Of a stretch of 64,000 nucleotides of DNA, positions 1-9,993 are shown piece after piece; positions within the stretch are counted from its first letter, which is position 1; every line of letters begins with the position of its first letter. The DNA comes from JACCZX01 sp963729165 (GTDB lineage Bacteria > Pseudomonadota > Gammaproteobacteria > Burkholderiales > Burkholderiaceae_F). The translations under genes and the position numbers were made by a program. The notes under the pieces are model-generated. The model was not told the DNA's origin. It worked only from the letters and a program-made list of their open reading frames with translations, and ran no database searches. The stretch is from the NCBI GenBank assembly GCA_963729165.1, contig CAVSMM010000016.1, positions 88,532 to 152,531 of the forward strand. Reading direction: 5' to 3'.

Positions 1-512
1 CTGCCAAGGTCCTTTACGTCGATGACATCACGCATCAGCGCGTCGTAGGAATTCGACAACAGCAGGTTCGCGGCAGGGAGGTGCCGGTGATATGTCGTCC
101 GCCACACTTCGATCAGGTTATCAATCGTGCCCGGTATATCCTGTTGTGCGTACATGTTCAGGTTCTTGCCCAGCACGGTCAGTGTTTTCCCGTCAAAAGA
201 AGTCTCGACATCGGCAAACCCGCCGGCACGCACGGCACGGATCTTGTCAGGCCGGTTAAGTGTCACGGCCCCTGAACTCACCAGTGCGAGTTTTTGTTCA
301 TCTTTGGTGACGACCTCGAGGGTGGCGTCGTATTTGAACGAGATCGCCTTCTGCGCCGCCAGATAATCGGACATGGCCTTGAGCAACTTCTTGGCATCTG
401 CCTCATCGGCTCTCGCGTCCACGGACGTCCCCAACATAACCGTCAAGGACAATGCCAACGCGGACATGCCGCGCAAAGCATTTTTCACTGCTTTTCCTGC
501 CGTCTTCTTCAT
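1..512 (-). CDS. DUF2092 family periplasmic protein (C-terminus cut off by window edge)
   Basis: Reading from ATG at 512 the frame stays open to base 1, giving about 170 residues without a stop, so the gene continues beyond the left edge. It begins with a basic N-terminus and a hydrophobic stretch ending near ADA-like residues around position 35, which looks like a Sec signal peptide. The following sequence (LLKAMSDYLAAQKAISFKY, then repeated beta-type segments with RPDKIRAV and FDGKTLTV) matches the DUF2092 'predicted periplasmic protein' pattern as I remember it. These proteins resemble LolA/outer-membrane lipoprotein carriers in fold, but no function is established. There is no neighbour on the same strand within the window to add context. 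Confidence 0.7.
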   Translation of the reverse strand, partial: MKKTAGKAVKNALRGMSALALSLTVMLGTSVDARADEADAKKLLKAMSDYLAAQKAISFKYDATLEVVTKDEQKLALVSSGAVTLNRPDKIRAVRAGGFADVETSFDGKTLTVLGKNLNMYAQQDIPGTIDNLIEVWRTTYHRHLPAANLLLSNSYDALMRDVIDVKDLG

Positions 513-805
513 CTAGGCGTACCCCCGTGAAATGGAGCGCCGAACTCGGCCCTCCGGAATGCTTGAACTTGGCGCAACATCCACTGACGTAGCTTGGACA
601 GTGGCGTGCGGAACCGAGCGACGAACTCTCGCTCCCCTGGAAGAGGACTCCAAATTGTCATGGGCAATTCGTCTAGTTCGCTATTAACTTTCCATCACAT
701 AACAACCCAATCCAAGCATAGGCCCTTCAAACGCCCCCGGCAAGGCTCAGGACTGGGCCCCGGACCGCTCGCGGCGGCCTGAAGTCCTTGGACTTGGCGC
801 CCTCA
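513..805. other. Intergenic stretch without a supported gene
   Basis: Between the DUF2092 start and the cytochrome remnant I see no reading frame with a plausible protein. Short open frames here have no recognisable motif and unconvincing composition. The promoter of the DUF2092 gene presumably lies here, but I cannot point to a convincing -35/-10 pair. Confidence 0.5.
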
Positions 806-877
806 ATCGATGCGCAAACGCTGCCGCAGGTGAAGGTGCCGAACAAGGACGGCTTCATCGATTATTCGGGAAAGTAG
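806..877 (+). pseudogene. Remnant: last 23 codons of a SoxD-like cytochrome c
   Basis: Bases 806-877 encode a tail ending in FIDYSGK and TAG that is nearly identical to the C-terminus of the complete cytochrome gene at 63339-63887. Differences are few (V for M, K for R). Upstream of 806 the similarity stops abruptly, and no heme motif or start precedes it, so this is a fragment and not a gene. Similarity to the right-hand copy continues downstream through the non-coding bases to about 992. Confidence 0.75.
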
Positions 878-992
878 ATCACTCTGCATTCATGCTGAAT
901 TTTTGAAAAGTAGGCAATGGCCGACCCAGCGCTGCAGCGCCAGCGCGTTCAACTCTTATGAAGGTCCGCTTTAGAGCGACCCGACTGTCCGC
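806..992 (+). repeat. Left copy of a repeat shared with the right end of the window
   Basis: The cytochrome tail plus about 115 bases of non-coding DNA match 63816-64000 with scattered substitutions and small indels. The most conserved part is the closing block GGTCCGCTTTAGAGCGACCC at 963-982, found again at 63972-63991. The right copy is cut by the window edge. Confidence 0.75.
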
Positions 993-1032
993 AATGGGTC
1001 GTGAGCCGTCGTTGCATCGTGGTCCGGCAACG

Positions 1033-1915
1033 TTAAATCCATTGGCTTACTTCAATTTTCTTATTGCGCCAAAGGTCGACTGCTTGACTTAGGAGCCTAT
1101 CGACCGACGATGCTTTGATCGTCCCGAGCCCGAGGTGCTGCGCGGCGGTTTGCAGTTCCTGTAGCGGGCGTGTGCCATCAACCGCCGCAGCTCCCGTTTG
1201 TTTCGACAGCTTTTCGCCGGTCGCACTGAGCACCAGCGGTACGTGCAGATAGCGCGGCGTCGGCAACCCAAGCGCACGCTGCAGGAAAATCTGGCGTGGT
1301 GTGTTGTCGAGCAAATCGGCTCCTCGAACGACGTCGGTGATACCTTGCTCTGCATCGTCGACGACGACTGCAAGCTGGTACGCCCATAACCCATCGGCGC
1401 GTCGAATGACGAAGTCCCCTACGCTGGATCTCAAATTGTGCGAGTAAGCGACCGTTGCCGCGGTCCACGAAGCTGAATTGCTCGTCGGTTACGCGAATTC
1501 GATGCGCGCGTATCGGCTTTGCCGGGCGTCGCGCCCGTAGAGCACGTTCCCGGGTAAATGCCGGCCGGCCCGCTCGACTGTGCTTCGATCGCATCCTCGA
1601 CATCCTTGCGCGAACACGCACAGCCGTAGACCAATCCCGCCGACTGCAGTCGGGAGAACGCCGCTTCGTATAGCGCGCCCGCGTGCTTTGAAACGCGACC
1701 GGCTCGTCCGACTCAAGTCCGCATCGCGCCAGCGTTTCGACGATATGTTCGGCGGCGCCCGCAACACTGCGCGGCGGATCGAGATCCTCGATTCGGATGA
1801 TCCATGCGCCGCCCGCCGCGCGCGCATCGAGCCAGCTGGCAAGTGCCGTGGCGAGCGATCCGGCGTGCAGCGGACCGGTCGGTGAAGGCGCGAAACGTCC
1901 GCGATATGGCGTCAC
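1033..1915 (-). CDS. gluQ: Glutamyl-Q tRNA(Asp) synthetase (frameshifted)
   Basis: GluQ is a truncated glutamyl-tRNA synthetase paralogue that activates glutamate and attaches it to queuosine in the tRNA-Asp anticodon. The N-terminus reads YRGRFAPSPTGPLHAGSL, with the class I synthetase HIGH-like element (PLHAGSL), then RIEDLDPPR. The zinc-site region shows YGCACSRKD and YPGTC, and the KMSKS-like loop appears as GEKLSKQTGA. The parts lie in different frames, with breaks near 1690, 1530 and 1450. Removing two extra bases at the first break and one at each of the others restores a protein of about 294 residues, close to the family norm. I chose GTG at 1915, because the FAPSPTG motif starts a few codons later and upstream sequence is not family-like. 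Divergent from the cyclase at 1983. Confidence 0.85.
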
Positions 1916-1982
1916 GCGAAATGCAACCCTTGACGTTGTCCGATTTGGTTGATCCGGATTCCGGCTGATCTGCCCCGCTTTT

Positions 1983-4399
1983 GTGGCTTCAAGCGAAGCG
2001 CTCGGTGGACCGATTATCCAGTTATCCCTCCAACCGCTGCACTTCGGTGCGGCTGAACGTCGCTTCGACGAACCCGCAACGTGGCCAAGAGCAACCGTCA
2101 CCTCCGAGCTTTTCAAGTTGTCGCTCGATCTTGGTCGTACGACTTGGTTCGGAAATCTCGCGTTCGGCTTGCTGGTGGTGCTGATTCTGTGGCGCGAAAA
2201 TCAGCTTCCGCCGGCGGCTGTCTGGTGGTCGGTCGCTGGCGACGATCGTCGTGACGCGCGCCTGGTACTGCCAGCGGATGTCGCGTTGGATGTCGGCCAA
2301 TTCGAACCGCTTGCCGCGCTCGGCTCAGGCGTATTCGGCGCTGGCTGCGCTCGAAGGCACCGCGTGGGCTCTTTCGCTGGTGCTGCTGCCGGCGGCCAAC
2401 GAGTCGGCCGCAGTGTTGCAACTCGTGCTGACGATCGCCGTCTTGCTTGGGACGTTGCTGGCGTTCGCACCGGCGGGAATGCCGTGGGTCGCGTTTGCGG
2501 TGCCTCTGGGGTTCGCGCAGCTGACGTTCCTGTTATCGCGCGACCTGCCCTTGAGCGAGATCACGCTGGTGGCATGGGCGATGACATTGATCGGCGCCGC
2601 GCACCGGCTTCTTGTTGCTGCGGAGGGCGCTGTCGAACAACGTTGCGATGCGCACGCGTGCCAACAGCTCGGCACGTGCGCAGGAACAGGCGCAACGCCG
2701 AAATGAATCGCAGCCGCGAGCAATTGCGGATGGCGCTCGACGCGATCGATGCCGGCGTGGCGGACACCAATGTTCTGACCGGCGAGCGATCGTTCTCTGC
2801 GCGCTACATCCAGATCCTCGGCTACTCCGACAGCGACTCGTTCATGCAGTCGTACAAGTTCACCGAGTCGCTGCATCCGGACGATCGCGACCGGGTGCGC
2901 ATCGCCCGCCGCCGGCACATCGATCACGGAGCGGCGCTGCGCGAGGAATGCCGGATGCAGCGCGCCGACGGCAGCTACGTCTGGGTGGTTCTGCGCGGCG
3001 AATCGGTACGGGGCAGCAGTGGCCGTACGACCCGACTGGTGTTCTCGATCGTCGACGATACCGAGCGTCGCGCTGCACAGTATCGGCTGTCCGAAAGCGA
3101 GCGCCGCTATCGCGCGCTGGTGGAAGCATCGCCTTCACTGATCTGGATTTGCGACCGGTATGCGCGCGCTGACGTTCGTGTCGGATCGCGCATGCCGCGA
3201 TCTGTACGGCTATGAGCCGCGCGAGATGCTCGGGCGCTACGTATGGGACTTCAACGCGCCCGAGTTCACGCGCCGCGAATTTCTGCGCCGATTCTCGCCG
3301 GTGATGCACGGCCGGCCTGTGTTCGACATGGAAGCGGTGCAGCGCACCAAGCGCGCCGAGCCGCTGTACGTCAACATCAGCGCGTTGCCGATGTTGAACG
3401 ATGCGGGAGAAATCGAGTCGGTCACCGGGATCTGCAGCGACATCACCGGACTGAAGCAGCGCGAGCGCGAGCTCAACATCGCGCTGCGCAACCAACAGGC
3501 GGTGTTCGACGCGGCCGGCGAAGGAATCGCGTTCGTTCGCCGCGGCCAGATCGAAGGGCCGAACGGTGCGCTCGCGCGCATGCTGGGTGTGCCGCGCGAA
3601 TCTCTAGTCGGATTGCCGGTCGCCGACATTCTTGCCAATCGTGGCGATTGGGAGACGATCGAGCATGGCACCAGTGCGGCCGGCGTCAAAGGCGACGCGG
3701 CGATCCACGAAGTGATGCTGCGTGCGCAGGATGGACGCACGATCTGGTGCCAGCTGACTTCGCGCCAGGCCGGCGAGGCGAACTCGCGCATTCTGGTGCT
3801 GACGGACATCTCGGCGCTGAAGAAGCGCGAAGAGCTCGCATGGCACCACGCCAATCACGACGAATTCACTGGGTTGCCGAATCGCCGTCTGCTGGTCGAG
3901 CATGCGCGCCGACTGTTATCGGTGGCATTGCGGCAAAGGCGACTGGCAGCGGTGCTGGTGGTCGACCTCGATGGGTTCAAGGAATTCAACGACCTGTTCG
4001 GACATGCCTATGGCGATACGCTGTTGCGGCGTGTGGCGCAGCGCCTGTCGAACGTTTTGCGCGACTATGACGTCGTCGCACGCACCGGTGGCGACGAATT
4101 TGTCGTGCTGCTGCCCGAGATCGATGAACCGTCGATCGCAGTCGTGGTGGCTGAGAAGCTGATTGCCGCCGCCAGCGAAAATGTCGATGTGCCGGGACGA
4201 ACGGTACACATGCACGCCAGCGTAGGCATTGCGCTGTTTCCCGGCCGATGGCCACGACTTCGACTCTTTGTTGTCTGCGGCAGACAACGCCATGTACGCG
4301 GCCAAGGCGGCCGGCAAGAATTGCTATCAGTTCGCCAGCGAGATCAATCCAGGCGCACCCAAGTCCGCGGCTTCCAAAGACAGCGTGCGCTTGCAATAG
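1983..4399 (+). CDS. Membrane-anchored PAS-PAS-PAS-GGDEF diguanylate cyclase 1 (frameshifted)
   Basis: Predicted to make cyclic di-GMP from two GTP. The N-terminal third holds several hydrophobic helices (from FGNLAFGLLVVLILW to SEITLVAWAMTLIGA), then PAS domains: one with HPDDRDRV, one starting ERRYRALVEASPSLIWI, and a third from about 3500. The catalytic domain contains DEFTGLPNRRLL and the intact GGDEF motif near 4090. An RxxD inhibitory site (RDYD) lies five residues before GGDEF, so product inhibition is expected. At least five frame breaks (about 2250, 2610, 2700, 3155, 4250) interrupt it. At the last one, deleting one G restores LFPADGHDFDS. There is no EAL domain. The start at 1983 is uncertain. 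It is adjacent to a second, related cyclase. Confidence 0.8.
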
Positions 4400-4491
4400 C
4401 GCGCAGACCCGGCTGCAGCAGGCCACGGGAGCCTGCAGTTCAGCTGTCTGGCTTACCTTTTCCGGCCTAAGGGGCGCCCGAAAGGCGCTAT

Positions 4492-4527
4492 CCGCCGACA
4501 GTCGGCGATTGCCGATTTTGTCGGCGG
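4492..4527. repeat. Inverted repeat between the two cyclase genes
   Basis: Arms CCGCCGACA and TGTCGGCGG (9 of 9 paired) enclose an 18-base loop that itself contains a smaller palindrome (TCGGC/GCCGA). No T-run follows on the plus strand, so it is a weak terminator candidate. It could instead be an operator or an mRNA structure ahead of the second cyclase. Confidence 0.5.
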
Positions 4528-4561
4528 ACGGCTAGGATAGTCGGTCCATCCCGATTGGCGG

Positions 4562-7500
4562 TTGCGCGGCGCAGTCCTATGTATACAAGCGGAGGACCCA
4601 CCGAATCGCGTAGCGCTGCCGCGCAGGTCCGCCCACGTCGACTTTGATCTGCGCGTCGCGTTTGCCGCCGAGCGGCGGCTGCTTCCAGCACTCCTGTTGA
4701 TTGGTCTTGTCGCGGCGTTTGCCGCGATGCGAGCCGGTGCCAACGCGCTTGCGCTGGCCTGGCTTGCACTCTATGGCGTCAACGCAGCGATCCGGTTTCT
4801 GATCGCCACCGAATACGCGACCGCGCCGCGCGAAGTGTCGGCGGAAACGAGCGGCGGAAAAATTTATCTGGCCACCGCGGCAGCCGATGTGTGCTGTGGG
4901 CCCTGATGCTTGCGCTCGTTCCGAACCCGACGGCATTCGTCGCCGGCCCGGGCGCCTACGCCGCCGCCGGTGCCGTCTTGCTTGCTGCGCTGAGTTACGG
5001 CGGTTGGCCACGAGTGTGGACCGTTTACGTTCTGGCGTGGATCGGTGTCTTTGCGATTGGCGCGCTGCGCGCGCAAGGCGAGATGCCGTCGTTCGTGATG
5101 GGCTTTCCGCTGTGGCTGCTTGCAGCCTGGTGGATCGGCCGGCAGCAGCCGATGGCGCGCCACGTTGCGCGCACGGCGCACCAGACGATGGCCAACAACA
5201 TGACGCGCTTCGGCTGGCAGGCTGCGATTCACGCGATTCCGACACCAGTGATCGTGGTGCGCAACGATCGTCTGATTGAAGTCAATCGCTCCGCGTGCGA
5301 GTTCATCGGCCGAAGCGAGCGCGCAATCGTCGGCAGCCTCGTTGCCGAATGCCTGATCGCCGATCCACCCGATGCGCTCGATCCGGTCAAGCATCCATCG
5401 AAGTCCGAGCATCGCGGTCGAGATCAGGTCGGTCGGACGCACGTTCGACGGCGCGCTTTGGAATGGTCGCGTGCGATTCATGGAGCCAGGCCGCGAGTCG
5501 TCGGTGATCGTCATTGCGCTGACCAAGGCAGCGCACGAGCCGTTTGGCCCGAATCGCTTGCTGGAGGACGCGCGGCGCTTCGCCGAGTGGATGGGTGGCA
5601 TGCAGGGGCTGCCGTGGTATCGCGACGAGCGCGGCGTTCTCGTGCTGCCGCGCGAGTTTCCGCCGCCGACCGATCGTTTGGTGACGAGCGACTCAACGGC
5701 GTTTCCGCTGGGCTATTTGTTGACCGAGGCAGAGCGCGCTCGCATCAACGGCATCTACAAGGAGTTTCTGCGCGCCGGTGCGGTGTTCGACGAGTCGCAT
5801 GAGCCTGCGTGATACGACTGGCGTCGCACGCGCGGTGCGCGTGATCTGCGTGACGCGTCCGCCGATCGGCAACGCGGTAGCGCCGGTGGTGGGCACGATC
5901 GCGGCGGCGAAGAGTGCGCCGCAGCGACCGGTCGAAGCAACGGCCGATCTGCTTGCGCGTTTGCCGGTGCTGGTGTGGCTGGTCGACTCGCAAGGGCAGG
6001 GTCGTCCACGCGCAAAGCCCGGATCCGCGGCGCTGGGGTTTGCGCACCGAAACCCGGCTGCGCCCGCAGTGGGACGAGGCATTCGAGTTCAAGAGCGAAT
6101 CGCGTGCAGCGATGTTGAGCGCGTTGCAGAAATCGTTGAGCGGGACGCCGGTGTTCGACGTCGTCAACGCCCGCACCAGCCGCTCGGGTGGGCGCCTGGC
6201 GTTGCGCAGCCACTTCGTGCCGTACACGCAGCCCCGATCCGAGCAAGAAGCTGCAGGCGGTGCTTGTGCTCGACACGATTGCGTCGCACGCTGAATTGAT
6301 CGAGCTCGATCGCCTGAAGCGCAGCAAGTCGCAATACAAGTCGCTGGTCGAGGCGTCGGCCAATCTGATATGGGCGTGCAACCACGAATTCATCATCACG
6401 TTCGTCAGCCGCCGCGCGACGCGTGAAATTTATGGCTACGAAACGCGCGAGCTGATCGGTCGCTCGATCGAGGTGCTGTTGCCCACCGATGTCGATCAGC
6501 CTGCCGTCGGCGCCGCTTTCGAGGCGCTGCGCGAAGGAAAGCCGATTCGCGACCTGGAAGCGGTGCACATGACGCAGGGCGGCCGTCGGCTGATCATGTC
6601 GATCAGCGCCGCACCGCTGAAGCGTCCGGATGGTACGTTCGCAGGCGTGATCGGCATGAACGCGGACTTGACAGCGTTGAAGTCGCGCGAGCGGCAGGCT
6701 GTCGGAAGCGCTGCGTGTCGAGCGCACCGTGCTCGATTCGGCAGGCCAGGCGATTGCGGTCGTCAAGTCGGGAACCGTGCAGCGCTGCAACGACGCCTTC
6801 CTTCGACTGGTCGGTCTGCCGCCGGACGAGCTTGCGCATACGCAGGTGTCCGATTGTTTGCTCGAGCCCGAGGACTGGCGCGACGTCACCGAAGCCGCCG
6901 AAGAGGCCAGCGCGCACGATCAAGCCGTCGTACGCGAGCTGCGCGTGCAGCGGGGCGCCCATCTGAAGCGCGCGATGGGCTCGGGTAACGGCTCAGCGTG
7001 GTGTCAGGTCACTGCACGCTCGATCGCGCCGGGCGAATTCGTCTTGGTGATCGCGGACATCGACACGTTGAAGCAGCGCGAAGCCAACGCATTGCACGAA
7101 GCGCAGCACGACGAGCTCACCGGGCTTCCGAATCGCCGCCTGCTGGCCGAGCGCGCCGCTTCCGCGCTAGCGACGTCCGAGTTGCGCCAGGTAAGTTGCG
7201 CGGTTCTGGCGATCGATCTAGATGGCTTCAAAGACATCAACGATCAATACGGCCACGAAGTTGGCGATTTGATGCTGCGCGAAATCGCGGTGCGTCTGGC
7301 GCGCGTGATGCGGCCGCAGGATACGGTGGCGCGCCGTGGCGGAGACGAGTTTGCGGTGCTCGCACCCGATGTGGGCGCGCGGCTCGAAGTCGAGAAAATT
7401 TCGCTGCGGCTGTTGCAGGCGATCGCTCAGCCGGTGGTACTCGCCGGCGAAGCGCCAGACAGTCTGCCGCCACTGACTGTGTCGGCCAGCATCGGGGTTG

Positions 7501-7667
7501 CGCTGGCACCCGAACAGGGGCGTGATCTCGAGCGCCTGTTGCAGCTCGCCGATCTCGCGATGTACGAAGCAAAGCTCAAAGGCAAGAATCGGTTCGCGTT
7601 CGCGCACAACGCGGGCTTGCCGAACAACGTCACGCCGCTGGTGCCGCGCGCAACGCGTATCGGCTAA
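4562..7667 (+). CDS. Membrane-anchored PAS-GGDEF diguanylate cyclase 2 (frameshifted)
   Basis: A second predicted cyclic di-GMP synthase in tandem with the first. It opens with six or more hydrophobic segments (LLPALLLIGLVAAFAA through FPLWLLAAWWIG), then a PAS-like region (IPTPVIVVRNDRLIEVNRSA), an unrecognised middle part, a clear PAS (LVEASANLIWACNHEF), another PAS around 6729-7070, and the GGDEF domain (DELTGLPNRRLL, then RRGGDEFAVL near 7345). The RxxD site RPQD sits five residues before GGDEF. At least six frame breaks (about 4900, 5430, 5810, 6000, 6230, 6700) split it. The final 312 residues are one uninterrupted frame. The exact start is unclear: TTG at 4562 opens the first frame, while an ATG at 4579 lies in another frame. 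The shared layout suggests that cyclases 1 and 2 arose by tandem duplication. Confidence 0.78.
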
Positions 7668-7754
7668 GAGCCTGCGCTGCTCGTGTACGCGACCAGATGG
7701 CGCGGTCGATACAATCCGCGATCTTCGCTAAACGTCTAGAGAGCGGGAGCAACA

Positions 7755-8154
7755 ATGAGCGGTACGTCGGACGCGCTGAGTTTGATCGGCAGGATTTTTC
7801 TGTCAGTTGTTTTTGTGGTGTCTGGTTTCGGAAAGATCGCCGGGTTTGCAGGGTTGGTGGGTGCGATCACGTCGAAAGGTCTTCCCGCAGCGCAGGTGTT
7901 CGCTGTCGCGACGATAGTGATCGAGGTCGGTGTCGGTCTGATGCTTGGTCGCGGGTTGGAAAGCGCGTTGGGCCGCATTTGTGCTGGCCGTGTTCACCGC
8001 CATCGTGACTTTCTTCTTCCACGATTTCTGGGCGGTGCCCGAAGCGCAGAAAATGATGGAGCAGATTAACTTCATGAAGAATCTGGCGCTGATCGGCGGC
8101 TTGATGATGGTCATGGCATATGGCCCCGGGCGCCTGAGTATCGACAAGCGCTAG
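7755..8154 (+). CDS. DoxX family membrane protein (frameshifted)
   Basis: Small inner-membrane protein with four predicted helices. The start IGRIFLSVVFVVSGFGKI and the later FFFHDFW segment are typical of the DoxX/YphA family, whose members are linked to thiol/redox stress and whose biochemical role is poorly defined. The frame breaks near 7950: the sequence reads LMLGRG, whereas removing one base from the CTTGGTC run continues as VAGWKARWAAFVLAV. Repaired length is about 132 residues, normal for the family. A Shine-Dalgarno-like GAGCGGGAG lies upstream of ATG 7755. It is convergent with, and overlaps by four bases, the esterase gene. Confidence 0.8.
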
Positions 8155-8820
8155 GCCAGAACTCGCTTTAGAAACGCGGCGATATCGCGGATCTCCTGTT
8201 CGTTCACCGAGTGCGGCATCGGGTACTGATGCCACTCGACGACATGGCCGGCGGCTACCAGTGCGTCGCGCGAAGCGACTCCACGCGCAAGCGGCACGAT
8301 TGGATCTGACGTTCCATGCGCCATGAAGATCGGCACGCTGCGCACTGGCTGCCAAACGCTCGCGATCGAAGGTCTCTGCAAGCGGGAGATAGCACGACAA
8401 CGCAATGATCGCTGCCAGCGGCTGCGCCTGGCGCAGCCCAGTCTGCAGCGCGATCGCACCGCCCTGCGAAAAGCCCGCAAGGACGATGCGTGATCTCGGC
8501 ACACCGCGCTCGGCTTCGCGCTCGATGAGCGCTTCGACCTGCTGCTGCGACGCGCGTATTCCCTTTTCGTCCTCGCGACGAAGAAGATCGACGTTGACGA
8601 TGTCGTACCACGCGCGCATGACCGCACCGCCATTGATCGTGACCGGCATTGTTGCGGCATGAGGAAAAACATACCGCGCTGCTGGTGCGCCGAGCGTCTG
8701 CAGCTCGCGCACGACAGGGACGAAGTCATAACCGTCGGCGCCCAACCCATGCAGCCAGATGACGGTTGCCGTGGGCGATGGGTGCGTCTGTAGCTCGACG
8801 CATTCGAGCAGCGCGTTCAC
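8151..8820 (-). CDS. Carboxylesterase / acyl-protein thioesterase-like hydrolase (frameshifted)
   Basis: An alpha/beta hydrolase of the phospholipase/carboxylesterase type (PF02230), expected to cleave carboxyl esters of small acyl substrates. The oxyanion region VIWLHGLGADGYDF, the nucleophile elbow GFSQGGA, the acid HGTSDPIVP and the terminal histidine PHSVN are all visible, so the Ser-Asp-His triad is complete. A frame break near 8345 separates the Ser part from the Asp/His part; one extra base there accounts for it. Repaired length is about 222 residues, as expected. ATG at 8820 overlaps the stop of mogA by four bases, so mogA and this gene probably share a transcript with yjgA. Confidence 0.85.
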
Positions 8821-9434
8821 GTTGAAGTCCTTAGCGCCGACTTGGGTCGAAATGTCTTGACCACCGCATCGTGTGTTTCGATATACGGCCCACCTATCAG
8901 GTCAATGCAGTATGGAACTGCGGAGAAGATGCCGTGCACACCCGACTCGCCGCTTGCTGATTTGAGCCCTTCGAGAGTTTCAGTAATCGCCTTCGGTTGG
9001 CCCGGCAAATTCAGAATCAGCGCCGCGTGATCGGCGGTCTCGCGCAGCACACCTACCTGGCGCGACAAGATCGCGGTGGGCACAAACTCAAGAGAGATGC
9101 GGCGCATTTGCTCACCGAAGCCTGGCATCACGCGGGTTGCCACTGCAAGCGTCGCTTCAGGAGTCACGTCGCGCCGTGCCGGGCCTGTGCCTCCGGTGGT
9201 CAGCACCAGGTCGCAGCCCACGTCATCGACCAGCTCGATGAGTGTCTGCTCGATCGTTGAGCGGACATCCGCAATCAGGCGCTGGTGCGTCTGCAGCGGT
9301 GTTTTGATCGCACGTGCGAGCCATTGCTGCAGCCCCGGCAATCCCTGATCGACGTAGACGCCTTGCGATGCGCGATCGGAGATCGATACCAGGCCGACAA
9401 CGAGCTCGTCGGCGGATGCGCGTTTAGCCTTCAT
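8817..9434 (-). CDS. mogA: Molybdopterin adenylyltransferase
   Basis: MogA adenylylates molybdopterin before molybdenum insertion, a late step of molybdenum-cofactor synthesis. The diagnostic TTGGTGPARRDVTPEAT loop and the GLVSISDRAS N-terminal strand are present, and the C-terminal half carries NLPGQPKAI. Length is about 205 residues, normal. I prefer ATG at 9434 (MKAKRAS), which overlaps the end of yjgA by 11 bases (the run ATGAAGGCTAA contains both). Start sites further upstream would lie inside yjgA. A molybdenum enzyme is present in this window (SoxC at 62027), but mogA is a general cofactor gene. Confidence 0.93.
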   Translation of the reverse strand: MKAKRASADELVVGLVSISDRASQGVYVDQGLPGLQQWLARAIKTPLQTHQRLIADVRSTIEQTLIELVDDVGCDLVLTTGGTGPARRDVTPEATLAVATRVMPGFGEQMRRISLEFVPTAILSRQVGVLRETADHAALILNLPGQPKAITETLEGLKSASGESGVHGIFSAVPYCIDLIGGPYIETHDAVVKTFRPKSALRTST

Positions 9435-9987
9435 CGGCATGCGAGGTGCGATCGCGCAATTCATTTTTCAGGTGCCGACTCTCGACATGAAGATGCAAGC
9501 GACGGTAGAGCTCGCGCGCATGCTTTGGCGGCTGCTGCAGCTCTCGCTCGCGCCGTGCGGACCGAATTGCCGACCGAAACCACTGCGTCTCGGCGTCGGG
9601 ATGCTCTTCAATAAAGGCGGTCAGCGCGTGATCGTCTTCGAGCAACCGGTCGCGCCATGTTTCGGCCTGATGCATCAGCGACACCGCAGCGCGTGACTCT
9701 CCAGTAACTCTTTGGACGGCCAACCGAATTGCTTCCGAGTCGGCACCGCGCATCAGCTTTCCAAGATACTGCATATGGCGGCGTCGTGCCTCATGCCCCT
9801 TGACCCGGTGCGCAAACTCGACCGCCTCGCGAAGCTCCTCGGGCAGATCGAGCCGTGCAAACTGATCGTGGCTCAACTCAACGAGCTGCTCGCCAAGTGT
9901 CTGCAGCGCGTGCATTTGCCGTTTCAGCTCGGTCTTGCTCGGTCGTTCGGCGTCGTCCGGCGTCGCTTCCATATCGTTAGTTATCAT
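9424..9987 (-). CDS. darP: DUF615 / YjgA (DarP) ribosome-associated protein
   Basis: Highly charged, helical protein matching the YjgA/DarP family, which in Escherichia coli binds late 50S assembly intermediates. Recognisable stretches are ERPSKTELKRQMHALQ, LPEELREAV, RRRHMQYLGKLMR and EEHPDAETQWFR. Length from ATG 9987 is 187 residues; ATG 9972 is the alternative. Its start is only six bases from that of pmbA on the other strand. The YjgA-PmbA divergent pair is a common arrangement in proteobacteria. It is followed by mogA with an overlap. Confidence 0.92.
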   Translation of the reverse strand: MITNDMEATPDDAERPSKTELKRQMHALQTLGEQLVELSHDQFARLDLPEELREAVEFAHRVKGHEARRRHMQYLGKLMRGADSEAIRLAVQRVTGESRAAVSLMHQAETWRDRLLEDDHALTAFIEEHPDAETQWFRSAIRSARRERELQQPPKHARELYRRLHLHVESRHLKNELRDRTSHADEG

Positions 9988-9993
9988 ACCGAC

